64,000 bases of DNA, from assembly GCA_035647615.1 (NCBI GenBank), contig DASRND010000005.1, positions 50,225 through 114,224 on the forward strand. Reading direction: 5' to 3'. Source of the DNA: Bacteroidales bacterium (GTDB lineage Bacteria > Bacteroidota > Bacteroidia > Bacteroidales > 4484-276). The notes below the pieces were generated by a model. The model ran no database searches and was not told the origin of the DNA. It saw only the letters and a program-made list of their open reading frames with translations. This document shows, piece by piece, positions 7,020 through 15,836 of the stretch. Positions within the stretch are counted from its first letter, which is position 1. Every line of letters begins with the position of its first letter. The position numbers and the translations under genes are program-made.

Positions 7020-7982
7020 TTAATCCATCAGGCCGCGGCCGGTTTTTACAATCTTTTTTTCTTCTTTTAGCTCAACGATCAGCTTGTCGAGGATGCCATT
7101 GATAAAGACTTTGCTCTTGGGCGTGCTGTAATATTTGGATAGCTCTATGTATTCGTTCAGCGTCACCTTTGTGGGTATCGACGGAAACTCCATCAGCTCG
7201 GTGAGCGCCATCTTAAGCAAGATGATGTCCATGGTGGCAATGCGGTTGATTTCCCAGTTGCTGGCCTTATTTTTAATAATATCTTCCAGCTCGTCGCTCT
7301 TGAGCACCGTTTTGTGGTAAAGGCGCACCATAAAATCCTTGTCCTCGTCGGGTTCTTCTTTCCCTGTAGTGTTATAGAGGGTGGGAAGCAAGGCGAATTC
7401 GTCGTCATTTTTGCGCAGCCCTTTTATGATCTTCACCACCAGCGGGTTGGCAATCTCCAGGTCGTTGGCCCAGTAGATGTTTTTCTCTTCATAAAAATAA
7501 TCGATGAAATCCTGATAGGCTACAAATTCATTAAAAAGGGTCGCAATAAAAGAGCGGTCTTCGTCGAATGAGTGCTTGCCGGAGTTCATATAGTTTTCGT
7601 AGATGTTGCTGCCACGCATATCGTTGTAAACCTTGCGTACCATATCTTCTTCGTCAACCCAGTTTATTTTGTAGGCGTTTACTTTGCGCTGATAGTCCTT
7701 GTTTTGGGTAAGTTTTGCGATAAGCTGATTGTCGATAAATTTGGTGTTGGGATTCAGGTCATCGTCTGTAGGGTAGAATTTCTTTTTATTTTCCTCCTGA
7801 CGTTTGGTGGCGAATTTTACCAGTTGCGCCATGAATGCCAGCTGCCAGGTGATGAGTTCATAGATGCGCTCGGTGCTTTTCAGCATGTTCCTTTCGCCCA
7901 CAGCCAGGTCGGAATTTTGGCTTACAAAATAGTTGTAGAGCGCTTGAAGCGCTTTTACCCGAAGGTGCCGTCTGGTTAACAT
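7020..7982 (-). CDS. nusB: Transcription antitermination factor NusB, long Bacteroidota form
   Basis: At 320 residues this is about twice the length of E. coli NusB. It starts MLTRRHLRVKALQALYNYF, the RNA-binding Arg-rich helix, and the C-terminal 130 residues carry the NusB fold (NWEINRIATMDIILLKMALTELMEFPSIPTKVTLNEYIELSKYYSTPKS is split across the usual helices, with IPTKV and NEYIELSK conserved). The central extension is typical of the phylum. NusB binds boxA RNA with NusE (S10) in antitermination complexes on rRNA operons. It lies upstream of rlmD on the same strand with a repeat between them. Confidence 0.93.
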   Translation of the reverse strand: MLTRRHLRVKALQALYNYFVSQNSDLAVGERNMLKSTERIYELITWQLAFMAQLVKFATKRQEENKKKFYPTDDDLNPNTKFIDNQLIAKLTQNKDYQRKVNAYKINWVDEEDMVRKVYNDMRGSNIYENYMNSGKHSFDEDRSFIATLFNEFVAYQDFIDYFYEEKNIYWANDLEIANPLVVKIIKGLRKNDDEFALLPTLYNTTGKEEPDEDKDFMVRLYHKTVLKSDELEDIIKNKASNWEINRIATMDIILLKMALTELMEFPSIPTKVTLNEYIELSKYYSTPKSKVFINGILDKLIVELKEEKKIVKTGRGLMD

Positions 7983-8040
7983 AAATCTTTAAGAACAGTA
8001 TGATAATTCATAATTACTGCGGCAAAATTATCTTTTTTTC

Positions 8041-8318
8041 GATGAGGGAAGAAGAAGTTGTCGGAAGAAAAGAAGTTGTCAGGTTGTCGGGAAAGAAGAA
8101 GATGTCGGGTTGTCGGGAATTCGCAATTTGAATCGGATGGGGTTTGGACGAGGCTTTGCCTCGTTCAGTCTATGTTTTACAGGCTTTGCCTGACACTATT
8201 TTTTTTACTATTGAATTGATAAAGGCAGCAGAGCCTGCGGAAATAAATGCAGCTTAGGCAGACCTCGACATGGTGGCTGAGCTTGTCGAAGCCAGCTCAG
8301 CCACCGCAGCCTAAGCCG
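8041..8318. repeat. Cluster of three dispersed repeat types in the nusB-DUF3276 gap
   Basis: The 493-base gap (7983-8475) has no gene. It holds a GTTGTCGG-type simple repeat (8050-8120), two short palindromes built on AGGCTTTGCCT (8146-8166 and 8180-8192), and a nested inverted repeat at 8250-8318 whose core is GGTGGCTGAGCTTGTCGAAG followed by its complement. The last belongs to the widespread CTTCGACAAGCTCAG repeat family found in many bacterial phyla. Related copies of all three occur elsewhere in this window. Confidence 0.75.
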
Positions 8319-8433
8319 AACGCTGAGTTGTCAAGTTGTCGCTTGGACTGTTGGCTGTGGGCTGAAGACTACAAACCGCCAGCTATCTTTTCAAAAAACC
8401 CCATCCATTCCGTGCCTCAAAAATATTATTGTC

Positions 8434-8441
8434 TACTTTTG
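8434..8441 (+). promoter_or_regulatory. Candidate -7 element upstream of the DUF3276 gene
   Basis: TACTTTTG matches TAnnTTTG and lies 34 bases before the start codon at 8476. The element has the same sequence as the one before aroK. No convincing -33 box. Confidence 0.45.
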
Positions 8442-8475
8442 CGTTTCAAAACATATCAAACCTTTTTTAAATAAA

Positions 8476-8862
8476 ATGGAAGAAGCAGAAAAATACAAGC
8501 AACGCGAAGAGATTTTTTCGAAAGCGATCAGGGCGGGCAAGCGTACCTATTTTTTTGATGTGAAAGAAACACGGGCGCAAGAGCGCTATCTTACCATCAC
8601 CGAAAGCAAAAAACGTTTCGACAACGAAAACGGCAAGTTTTTCTACGAAAAGCACAAGGTTTTTCTTTATCAGGAAGACTTCGAGAAGTTTAAGGAAGGC
8701 TTGCAGGAAAGTATGGCATTTATCACTACCGACTCCGAACCACCTTATCACAGCGAACAGAATGACGTAGCCGAAATAGAGCAGGAGATTAAAAACGTGA
8801 AATTTGAAGACCTCGATGGGGGTGTCGATGATGCCACCAGCGAAGAGTCCGACAAAGTATAA
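8476..8862 (+). CDS. DUF3276 (PUR-alpha-like) nucleic-acid-binding protein
   Basis: The 128-residue protein matches the DUF3276 family, a small PUR-type fold that binds single-stranded DNA or RNA and is nearly universal in Bacteroidota. Conserved features seen: the N-terminal REEIFSKAIRAGKRTYFFDVK strand-helix unit, YLTITESKKRF, and KHKVFLYQEDFEKF. The C-terminal 30 residues are acidic and low-complexity. It is a single-gene unit with its own promoter element and terminator. The physiological target is not known. Confidence 0.9.
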   Translation: MEEAEKYKQREEIFSKAIRAGKRTYFFDVKETRAQERYLTITESKKRFDNENGKFFYEKHKVFLYQEDFEKFKEGLQESMAFITTDSEPPYHSEQNDVAEIEQEIKNVKFEDLDGGVDDATSEESDKV

Positions 8863-8891
8863 ATCCAAAAGGGTGTAATGTGATTAATAAT

Positions 8892-8918
8892 AAAGCTGGC
8901 TCCCGGGCCGGCTTTTTT
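8892..8918 (+). terminator. Terminator after the DUF3276 gene
   Basis: AAAGCTGGC pairs with GCCGGCTTT around a TCCCGG loop, followed by T residues. Strong GC stem with one G-T wobble. Confidence 0.85.
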
Positions 8919-8996
8919 GATAGATTGTAGCTTTCGACAACGGAAGCGTGTTGATTTCTTTTTACAACAATTGTAAGACATGCGCCGATTAAGTTA

Positions 8997-9004
8997 TATT
9001 TTTG
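8997..9004 (+). promoter_or_regulatory. Candidate parAB promoter -7 element
   Basis: TATTTTTG fits TAnnTTTG, 25 bases upstream of the parA start. A TTG at 8971-8973 lies 23 bases upstream, slightly further than the usual -33 spacing. Confidence 0.4.
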
Positions 9005-9029
9005 TAAACAAAGAAAGAAGAGCAAAAAG

Positions 9030-9845
9030 ATGGGAAAAATAATAGCTATAGCTAACCAGAAAGGGGGCGTAGGCAAAACTACCACAGCCATCAATCTGGG
9101 GGCAGCGCTGGCAGTACTCGAATACAAAACGCTGATTATCGATGCCGATCCGCAGGCCAACGCCACTTCGGGCATGGGCATCGATCCGCGTAATGTGCAG
9201 ACCAGCATCTACGAATGTATCATCGACGATATTCATCCCGACGGCGCCATCCTCGAATCCACCACACCCAACCTTTTTCTCATCCCGGCACACATCGACC
9301 TGGTGGGGGCGGAGATTGAAATGATCAATCTGCCCAACCGCGAAAAGATGATGAAACGCGTGATTGATAAAGTTAAAAACAACTACGATTTTATTCTTAT
9401 CGATTGCTCACCATCACTGGGATTGGTGACGATAAATGCCCTCTGCGCTGCCGACTCGGTGATTATTCCGGTGCAATGCGAATATTTTGCGCTCGAAGGT
9501 CTGGGCAAGCTGCTCAACACTATTAAGATCGTGCAGTCGCGGCTCAACGAAGCGCTCGACATCGAAGGCATCCTGCTCACCATGTACGACACGCGTCTGC
9601 GGCTCGCAAAGCAGGTGGTGGAGGAAGTGAGGACGCATTTCCAGCAAATGGTTTTCGATACCATCATCAGCCGCAACACCAAACTTGGCGAAGCTCCCAG
9701 CTTTGGCGAAACCATTATCATGCACGACGCACAATCGTCAGGTGCTATCAACTATCTGAACCTGGCGCGCGAAATTTTGCAGAAAAACCAGCTTACCCGC
9801 ATGAGTTCTGCTGATTACCAAATTGATTTATCCAATGGCAAGTAA
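9030..9845 (+). CDS. parA: Chromosome-partitioning ATPase ParA (Soj)
   Basis: The 271-residue ATPase drives segregation of the origin region together with ParB bound at parS sites. The deviant Walker A motif KGGVGKTTT occupies residues 11-19, IIDADPQANAT is the A' motif, and DFILIDCSPSLG is Walker B. The length and the lack of an N-terminal HTH indicate the small chromosomal type rather than a plasmid repressor type. parB starts inside its last codons (11-base overlap), so the two are co-translated. Downstream order parB, DUF5683, dapB, lepB is the usual Bacteroidota arrangement. Confidence 0.97.
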   Translation: MGKIIAIANQKGGVGKTTTAINLGAALAVLEYKTLIIDADPQANATSGMGIDPRNVQTSIYECIIDDIHPDGAILESTTPNLFLIPAHIDLVGAEIEMINLPNREKMMKRVIDKVKNNYDFILIDCSPSLGLVTINALCAADSVIIPVQCEYFALEGLGKLLNTIKIVQSRLNEALDIEGILLTMYDTRLRLAKQVVEEVRTHFQQMVFDTIISRNTKLGEAPSFGETIIMHDAQSSGAINYLNLAREILQKNQLTRMSSADYQIDLSNGK

Positions 9846-10749
9846 AACCAGAAAAGGTGCCTTAGGGCGTGGCCTCGAAGCCATCCTGCAAAGTCCCGAT
9901 ACCGATATCACTTCCAAAGATATTTCGGGCAACTATGTGGTGGGCGCCATCGCCAACATCGGCATCGACAAAATAGAAACCAATCCTTTTCAGCCACGCA
10001 ACGATTTTGAAGAAGAAGCCCTCAGCGAACTCGTCGATAGTATCCGTGAGCAGGGCATCATTCAGCCCATCACAGTGCGCAAACTTGGCTACGACCGCTA
10101 CCAGGTAATTTCCGGCGAGCGCCGCCTGCGCGCTGCCAAAACTGCCGGGCTTGAAGATGTGCCTTGCTATATCCGCGTGGCCAACGATGAGCAGATGCTC
10201 GAGCTGGCGCTGATAGAAAATACCCACCGCGAAGACCTCAACTCCATCGAGATTGCCATCAGTTACCAGCGGCTGCTCGAGGAGTGCAACCTCACACAGG
10301 AAGCTCTTAGCCAGAAAGTGAGTAAGAAACGCTCAACAGTTGCTAACTACCTGCGCCTGCTCAAACTGCCCGCCGAGGTGCAGCTCGCCGTGCGCGATGG
10401 AAGCATCTCCATGGGGCAGGCACGCAGTTTTGTCAATATAGAGAGTCACGAAGATCAGCTCACACTGCTCGAAGAAATAATTACTCAGGGACTCAACGTG
10501 AGAGAAGTAGAGCAGAAGGTAAGAGAAATCAAAAAGCCGAAGCGCAAATCAGTAAAGCGTGTTAAACTGTCCGAAAGGATAACCGATATGACGCAGCGTA
10601 TCGGCACCGGCTACCAAACCAAAGTGCAGATAAAACGTAATCCCAAAGGACAGGGAAGTATTGTTTTTAAATTTAGTTCGGAAGAAGAAATGGAACGGCT
10701 GCTGAGTTTGCTCGATAGTACAACTGATGCTTCTCAAAACGATAACTGA
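9835..10749 (+). CDS. parB: Chromosome-partitioning protein ParB (Spo0J)
   Basis: The 304-residue protein is a CTP-dependent DNA clamp loading at parS. ATG 9835 was taken because it opens with MASKTRKGALGRGLEAIL, the conserved ParA-contacting N-terminus; the frame also allows an earlier start at 9823. The CTP-binding motifs are ISGERRLRAAK and ENTHREDLNSIE; the HTH parS-binding domain covers about residues 135-200 (TQEALSQKVSKKRSTVANYLRLLKLP); a C-terminal dimerisation domain follows a basic linker (KKPKRKSVKRVK). No canonical parS was seen near the gene; a parS-like palindrome lies at 30571-30602. Confidence 0.96.
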   Translation: MASKTRKGALGRGLEAILQSPDTDITSKDISGNYVVGAIANIGIDKIETNPFQPRNDFEEEALSELVDSIREQGIIQPITVRKLGYDRYQVISGERRLRAAKTAGLEDVPCYIRVANDEQMLELALIENTHREDLNSIEIAISYQRLLEECNLTQEALSQKVSKKRSTVANYLRLLKLPAEVQLAVRDGSISMGQARSFVNIESHEDQLTLLEEIITQGLNVREVEQKVREIKKPKRKSVKRVKLSERITDMTQRIGTGYQTKVQIKRNPKGQGSIVFKFSSEEEMERLLSLLDSTTDASQNDN

Positions 10750-10754
10750 TTAAC

Positions 10755-11384
10755 ATGCATGATGATGCCCGTGGTTTGCAGATGCACCAACAAAAAAGCA
10801 ATATGTTGGAACGGTTGCCTTTCGGCAGACGGCATTTGCTGCTATTGATGGCGTTGCTGGTAACCTTTGCTGTCCAGGCACAACAAAACGGCGCCACGCT
10901 TCCTGTTGATACAGTGCCCTGGCATAATGCAAAAAAAGCCACGCTTTATTCCGTCGTTTTGCCGGGCCTCGGTCAGGCGTACAATCGCAAATACTGGAAG
11001 ATCCCGATCATCTACGCCGGCTTTGGAACATTGGCTTATTTTATCACCACCAACACCCGCAACTACCGCGATTTCCGCACAGCCTACAACATCGTTTATA
11101 CCAACGACACCGTCGCTTTTGCCAACAACGAGCTTGTTATGAAATACGATGGCAACCTCAATCAACTGCAGGAGGGGCGCAACTTCTATCGCCGCAACAC
11201 CGAGCTAAGCTGGATCATAGCCGGCGTGCTTTACCTGCTGCAAATCGTCGATGCAAGCGTGGATGCCAACCTTTACAATTTTGATGTGAGCGACGACATA
11301 AGTCTGCAGTTTACGCCTGTGCAAGACAACTACTTCTTTTCGGCACGACCGGCTATGGGGCTTACGCTGCGTTATAAATTTTAA
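10755..11384 (+). CDS. DUF5683 domain membrane protein
   Basis: The 209-residue protein has an N-terminal signal or membrane segment (about residues 26-43), then a DUF5683 domain beginning HNAKKATLYSVVLPGLGQAYN with the KYWKIPIIYAGFG motif, two more membrane segments (about 86-102 and 155-170) and a short tail ending LRYKF. Its place directly after parB and before dapB and lepB is conserved across Bacteroidota, but its function is unknown. It starts 5 bases after the parB stop, so it belongs to the same operon. Confidence 0.85.
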   Translation: MHDDARGLQMHQQKSNMLERLPFGRRHLLLLMALLVTFAVQAQQNGATLPVDTVPWHNAKKATLYSVVLPGLGQAYNRKYWKIPIIYAGFGTLAYFITTNTRNYRDFRTAYNIVYTNDTVAFANNELVMKYDGNLNQLQEGRNFYRRNTELSWIIAGVLYLLQIVDASVDANLYNFDVSDDISLQFTPVQDNYFFSARPAMGLTLRYKF

Positions 11385-11464
11385 TATTTTTGATAACTGT
11401 TTTGCTGATGTCTTTTAAAACACAAATTACACATAAGAAGTCTTATTCTATAAATGCCCGCGCT

Positions 11465-11549
11465 ACCCCTCAATCCCCTAAAGGGGAAGCCAGCCCACAC
11501 GATCTCGATTGTGCGTTGGCACCCCCCCCTTCAGGGGGGCGGGGGGGTG
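11465..11549. repeat. GC-rich dispersed element in the DUF5683-dapB gap
   Basis: Two short palindromes lie close together: TCCCCTAAAGGGGA near 11475 and CCCCCCTTCAGGGGGG near 11525, followed by a run of G. It is far more GC-rich than the neighbouring intergenic DNA. This kind of element is commonly scattered in Bacteroidota genomes; only one copy is in this window. Confidence 0.6.
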
Positions 11550-11622
11550 AGCGATGGAATTTCTAAATCTATAAAATCAATCGTTCAATCTAATCAGCCA
11601 CCTAAATAATGACATTCTTTTT

Positions 11623-12345
11623 ATGAAAATAGCTTTAATAGGATATGGCAAAATGGGAAAGCTCGTCGGGGAGATGGCCAAAGAAGGAGGGCACCAGATT
11701 GTGGCCGCAATCGATAATCCCGATGATTGGCAAAATAACGAAGAGGGTTTGAAACAAGCTGATGTTGCCATTGAGTTCAGCACGCCCGACGCTGTGGTCG
11801 AAAATATTCATGAATGCTTCCGGCGAAACATTCCGGTAGTTACGGGCACTACAGGCTGGGAGCACCACAAAATCGATGTTCGTGCTTATTGCGTCCAAAA
11901 CCATCAGACTTTATTTACTGCTTCCAATTTCAGTTTGGGTGTAAATGTTTTTTTTCGACTCAACCGCCAGCTTGCCGCAATGATGAATGAGCTGCCTGGC
12001 TACGAGGTGCGCATCGACGAAACGCACCACATCCACAAGCTCGACAAACCCAGCGGAACGGCGCGTGTGCTGGCCGATGATCTCCTGGAAAAGTTGCAGC
12101 GCAAAACTTGCTGGAACAATGATGAATCTGGTGGGACAGACACTTTCCCTGTAGTTTCGCATCGTATCGACGAGGTAAATGGTGAGCATGTTGTTACCTA
12201 CTCGTCGCCCGAAGATGTAATCGAGATAAAACATACCGCCCTGAGTCGGCGCGGTTTTGCTGTTGGTGCGCTGAAGGCGGCACAATGGGTCATCGGTAAA
12301 AAAGGATTTTTTACCATGGACGATATGACCGGCGCGGGGCATTAA
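11623..12345 (+). CDS. dapB: 4-hydroxy-tetrahydrodipicolinate reductase
   Basis: The 240-residue enzyme reduces the DapA product with NAD(P)H in the lysine and diaminopimelate pathway, feeding peptidoglycan. The nucleotide-binding loop is GYGKMGK (residues 7-13); VVTGTTGW is the conserved central motif; the catalytic His pair and Lys lie in DETHHIHKLDKPSGTA. The protein is shorter than E. coli DapB (273 aa), as usual for this phylum. It follows DUF5683 after a 238-base gap with a repeat and precedes lepB. Confidence 0.95.
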   Translation: MKIALIGYGKMGKLVGEMAKEGGHQIVAAIDNPDDWQNNEEGLKQADVAIEFSTPDAVVENIHECFRRNIPVVTGTTGWEHHKIDVRAYCVQNHQTLFTASNFSLGVNVFFRLNRQLAAMMNELPGYEVRIDETHHIHKLDKPSGTARVLADDLLEKLQRKTCWNNDESGGTDTFPVVSHRIDEVNGEHVVTYSSPEDVIEIKHTALSRRGFAVGALKAAQWVIGKKGFFTMDDMTGAGH

Positions 12346-12418
12346 CATTTATTAACCAATTACCGGCACGGCTTTAGTTCTTTTCGCGTTTCAAGTTATT
12401 AATTTTCAAAAACAAAAA

Positions 12419-14038
12419 ATGTTAACACTCATTATCCTGATCCTCATCTTTCTCTTCTTCCCTGCCTTGCTGGCGCCCATTTTTCCAAAAGCCGGCATAA
12501 GCCAATGGAAGGCTTTTGTGCCGATGCTCAACTATTGGGAATGGAACCGTCTCAACGACAAGCCCTACTGGTGGTTTCTGCTGTTGCTGGTGCCTTTCAT
12601 CAATATTTTTATGGTTTTTCTGATGATTGTCGAAACGGCCAAAGCCTTTGGCAAATACGATCTGGGCAACCAGGCGCTGGCAGTGCTGTTTCCTTTTATC
12701 TATCTGCCCTGGCTGGGAATCGACAAACAGCAGAAATACATCGCGCCCGACAAGCGTTTGCAAATTAAAAAAACGGTAACCCGCGAATGGGTCGATGCCA
12801 TCATTTTTGCTGTGGTGGCGGCCACCATCATCCGTACTTTTATTTTCGAAGCCTACACCATCCCCACCTCTTCCATGGAAAAATCGTTGCTGGTGGGCGA
12901 CTTCCTTTTTGTGAGTAAAGTAGCTTACGGCCCAAAAGTTCCCAACACGCCGCTGGCTTTTCCTTTTGTGCATCACACCCTGCCTTTCACTGAATCTACC
13001 AAGAGTTACCTCGAATGGATCAAACTGCCTTATTACCGTTTTCCGGGATTTGGCGGTGTGGAGCGTTACGACGCTGTGGTGTTTAATTATCCAAGCGGCG
13101 ACACGGTGGTGTTGCAGCGGCAAAGCGAAGATTATTATCAGATCGTGCGCGACGAAGGCTACAACGAAGTGTGGCGCAAATACGATGTGGTGGCGCGTCC
13201 GGTTGACAAGCGCGAAAACTATATCAAACGCTGCATCGGTCTGCCCGGCGACACCATTACCATTATTAATAAAGAAGTATTTATTAATAGCCAAAAAGCC
13301 TTTGTGCCAGAGGGCATGCAGTTTCAATATACCGTGACCACCGACGGAAACAGCTTCCGCCAGAGCGAGCTTACCAACCTGATGGACATGATGAATATTT
13401 CGGAAGGTTATGCCATCATTCCCGGAAGGGGCTACTGCAAAATTGAGATGGGCGACGACGGCAATGCCACCATGCTTTATCCGGCGCGCAGTCGTAACGG
13501 ACAGATTTATTATACAGCAGGATGGCTGCCGGCCAATCAGTTTTACCTGCCCATGAGCAGCGAAAAAGCTGAAATACTTCGGAAGAATCCCCGCATAGCC
13601 AGCGTGGAGATGGAAATGATGACGACCGAAAATGTGAGCGACCGCGTATTTCCGCACGACACGCGCCGCTACCGATGGAACCAGGATAACTTTGGTCCGC
13701 TGTGGATTCCAAAAGCAGGCGAAACGGTTCCCATCAGCATGGATAACATAGCGCTTTATCGCAAAATCATCGATGCCTATGAAAACCATGACCTGCGCAT
13801 CGAAGGCGATAAGATTTTTATTGATGACCAATTGGCCGATACGTATACCTTTGCTCAGGATTATTACTGGATGATGGGCGACAACCGCGACAACTCTCTC
13901 GACTCACGCTTCTGGGGCTTTGTGCCCGCCGACCATGTCGTCGGAAAAGCAGTGTTTGTGTGGCTGTCGCTGGATAAAAACAAAGGCCTGTTCGATGGTA
14001 AAATCCGATGGAAAAAATCACTTAGGACGGTAAAATAA
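12419..14038 (+). CDS. lepB: Signal peptidase I, long Bacteroidota form
   Basis: The 539-residue inner-membrane protease removes signal peptides from exported preproteins. Residues 1-110 form a hydrophobic N-terminal domain with about three membrane helices (a DUF5684-like region). The peptidase domain starts at about 122. The nucleophile is Ser152 in PTSSMEKSL and the general base Lys270 in NYIKRCIGLPGD; box E is GDNRDNSLDSRFWG near the C-terminus. A long insertion of some 170 residues lies between boxes D and E, typical for the group. It is 74 bases downstream of dapB. Confidence 0.95.
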   Translation: MLTLIILILIFLFFPALLAPIFPKAGISQWKAFVPMLNYWEWNRLNDKPYWWFLLLLVPFINIFMVFLMIVETAKAFGKYDLGNQALAVLFPFIYLPWLGIDKQQKYIAPDKRLQIKKTVTREWVDAIIFAVVAATIIRTFIFEAYTIPTSSMEKSLLVGDFLFVSKVAYGPKVPNTPLAFPFVHHTLPFTESTKSYLEWIKLPYYRFPGFGGVERYDAVVFNYPSGDTVVLQRQSEDYYQIVRDEGYNEVWRKYDVVARPVDKRENYIKRCIGLPGDTITIINKEVFINSQKAFVPEGMQFQYTVTTDGNSFRQSELTNLMDMMNISEGYAIIPGRGYCKIEMGDDGNATMLYPARSRNGQIYYTAGWLPANQFYLPMSSEKAEILRKNPRIASVEMEMMTTENVSDRVFPHDTRRYRWNQDNFGPLWIPKAGETVPISMDNIALYRKIIDAYENHDLRIEGDKIFIDDQLADTYTFAQDYYWMMGDNRDNSLDSRFWGFVPADHVVGKAVFVWLSLDKNKGLFDGKIRWKKSLRTVK

Positions 14039-14066
14039 CAACGAAACCTTTTTTATTAATCTAAAT

Positions 14067-14741
14067 ATGAAAACGATGAAAAAACCTATTGCTTTATTAA
14101 TGATGCTGCTGCTGGTCGTCGGAACTGCCGTGGGCCAGAAGCACTTTACCGGTAAGATTACCTTCAAAATCGATTTCGATATGAAGGACTTGCCCGAGGA
14201 GGCGCGCGGAATGCTTCCCAAAACCATGACCATGCTCATTGGCGACAACAAGGTGAAAACCGAGATGTTTACACAAATGGGCACACAGGGTTCCATTATC
14301 GATTTGAGTAAAGGCGTTCAGACAAGCCTGATCAACATGATGGGGCAGAAGTATGCCATCCGCCAGAGTGCCGATGAGATTGCTCAGGAAATTGCAAGCG
14401 AGGGCGAGATGAACGTCACCATCACCGGCGAAACTATGGAGATTGCCGGTTACACCTGCAAAAAAGCCATTGTGAAGGGCGCCAAAGAAAGCGATCCTGT
14501 TTTCACGGCCTGGTTCACTGAAGAACTTGCAGCACCTGAAAACATCAACTTTAACAATCCTTATTTCAAGGAAATCAAAGGCGTAATGCTCAAATACGAC
14601 ATGGCTGCCGGCCAGGGAATGACCATGACAATGACCGCCATTGAGGTGGAAAAGATGAAAGTAAAAGACAAAGAGTTTGAAATCCCCGAAGGCTTCCAGG
14701 AAACCACGCAGGAAGAGATGATGCGCAACCTGGGAGGCTGA
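14067..14741 (+). CDS. Secreted DUF4412-like protein
   Basis: The 224-residue protein has a signal peptide (cleavage near residue 23, TAVGQ) and then a beta-rich domain beginning HFTGKITFKIDFDMKD. The layout, with TMLIGDNKVKTEM, MNVTITGETMEIAGYTCKKA and ITGVMLKYDM-like strands, resembles DUF4412 or GLPGLI-type periplasmic proteins. ATG 14067 or the in-frame ATG at 14076 could be used. It lies 28 bases downstream of lepB and ends at a strong terminator, so it may close the parA-lepB cluster. No function can be assigned. Confidence 0.75.
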   Translation: MKTMKKPIALLMMLLLVVGTAVGQKHFTGKITFKIDFDMKDLPEEARGMLPKTMTMLIGDNKVKTEMFTQMGTQGSIIDLSKGVQTSLINMMGQKYAIRQSADEIAQEIASEGEMNVTITGETMEIAGYTCKKAIVKGAKESDPVFTAWFTEELAAPENINFNNPYFKEIKGVMLKYDMAAGQGMTMTMTAIEVEKMKVKDKEFEIPEGFQETTQEEMMRNLGG

Positions 14742-14764
14742 TGCTTGAATAAAGCTCAAGAACT

Positions 14765-14793
14765 CCGGTGGTTGAGCGTAGTCGAAACCACGG
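14765..14793. repeat. CTTCGACAAGCTCAG-family repeat, short copy
   Basis: CCGGTGGTTGAGCGTAGTCG followed by AAACCACGG, an imperfect inverted repeat of the same family as at 8272, located between the DUF4412-like gene and its terminator. Confidence 0.65.
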
Positions 14794-14810
14794 CTTAAAA
14801 ATTAAATTCT

Positions 14811-14848
14811 AAAACCCCCGCTGCAAATTGATGCAGCGGGGGTTTTTT
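14811..14848 (+). terminator. Strong terminator after the DUF4412-like gene
   Basis: AAAACCCCCGCTGCA pairs with TGCAGCGGGGGTTTT around a 6-base loop. The T tract makes it work on the plus strand. Confidence 0.9.
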
Positions 14849-14878
14849 GGTTTCGGGGGGGAGCCATCACGATAGTGT

Positions 14879-14926
14879 TGGTTGAGCGTCGGCTGGTGAG
14901 CGGAGCCGAACCAAGTCGAAACCAGT
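14879..14926. repeat. CTTCGACAAGCTCAG-family repeat, long copy
   Basis: TGGTTGAGCGTCGGCTGGTG continues into GAGCGGAGCCGAACCAAGTC. The same extended layout recurs at 16866-16912, so this subtype is duplicated within 2 kb. Confidence 0.65.
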
Positions 14927-15059
14927 TTTTTATTTAGAATGAAAATAAATTAATGACGACATACTGCTTGCAATGAAACACTTTCTATCTTTGGTAATTG
15001 AAAAACAGCATAGCAAAAGCTGAAATACCACGCAATTTAGAAAATAAAATATAGGAATC

Positions 15060-15809
15060 ATGAAAAAAATTGTAGTACTGATTTTATTTGCATTCATTGC
15101 ATCTGTGTCATTTGCACAGAGTAATTTTCAGGAGGTGGTGTATCTTAAAAACGGAAGTATCATCCGCGGGGTAATTGTAGAACAAGTTCCTAACAAAACC
15201 ATAACAATTTCGACAGCCGACGGAAACTTGTTTGTTTTCCGGATCGATGAAATTGAGAAAATCACGAAAGAATTGCCGGGCGAATTAAAAGGGACGTCCG
15301 GGAAAAGAAAAGGATACCTCGGAGGAACGCTTGGAGTTTCATTTCCGGTGGGAGATTTTGCTAATAAATCAAACGGTTTGGCTGAAACCGGCATGCAAAT
15401 CAATCTGGTTAATTTCGGCTATCTTTTTGGAGAAAATATTGGCATTACAGCAATTTGGTTTGGAGCCACAAATCCGCTTGATTCTAAAGGCGATGATTCC
15501 TGGGCTTATGGTGGAATAGTGGTTGGTCCTTTGGTATCGTTTTCACTTTCAGAAAAAGTAGAATGGGATTTTAGGCCAATGATAGGCTATGCATCCACAG
15601 CAGTGTCCTATCTCGGTCTGAATCCAAAACAATCACTTTCCTTTGCTTTAAATGTTGGTACCCTATTTAGAATAAATGTTGGTAAAAAAGTAGCCCTTCT
15701 GTTAAATGCTGATTACTTTTCCACCAAGCCCGAATTTAAAGACTTTGAGTTCTCTCAAAAAATTGGAACCATTTCTTTGGGCTTTGGTGCAGCCTACCGG
15801 CTTAAATAA
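15060..15809 (+). CDS. Outer-membrane beta-barrel-like protein with N-terminal SH3-like segment
   Basis: The 249-residue protein has a signal peptide (about 19 residues, ending VSFAQ). Residues 25-75 form a small beta unit (EVVYLKNGSIIRGVIVEQVP and NLFVFRIDEIEKITKE) that is common in front of small Bacteroidota outer-membrane barrels. Residues 85-249 alternate hydrophobic and polar residues with aromatic girdles and end in AAYRLK, consistent with an 8-stranded barrel. The function is unknown. It is a single-gene unit flanked by repeats on the left and a gene relic on the right. Confidence 0.75.
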   Translation: MKKIVVLILFAFIASVSFAQSNFQEVVYLKNGSIIRGVIVEQVPNKTITISTADGNLFVFRIDEIEKITKELPGELKGTSGKRKGYLGGTLGVSFPVGDFANKSNGLAETGMQINLVNFGYLFGENIGITAIWFGATNPLDSKGDDSWAYGGIVVGPLVSFSLSEKVEWDFRPMIGYASTAVSYLGLNPKQSLSFALNVGTLFRINVGKKVALLLNADYFSTKPEFKDFEFSQKIGTISLGFGAAYRLK

Positions 15810-15836
15810 CCAATCGTCGTTACCATTCAACTGTAA

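Noticed and set aside
12422..13831. A 469-codon frame on the minus strand opposite lepB
   Set aside because: It mirrors the codon pattern of the lepB gene, has no recognisable domain, and lepB has all catalytic motifs on the other strand.
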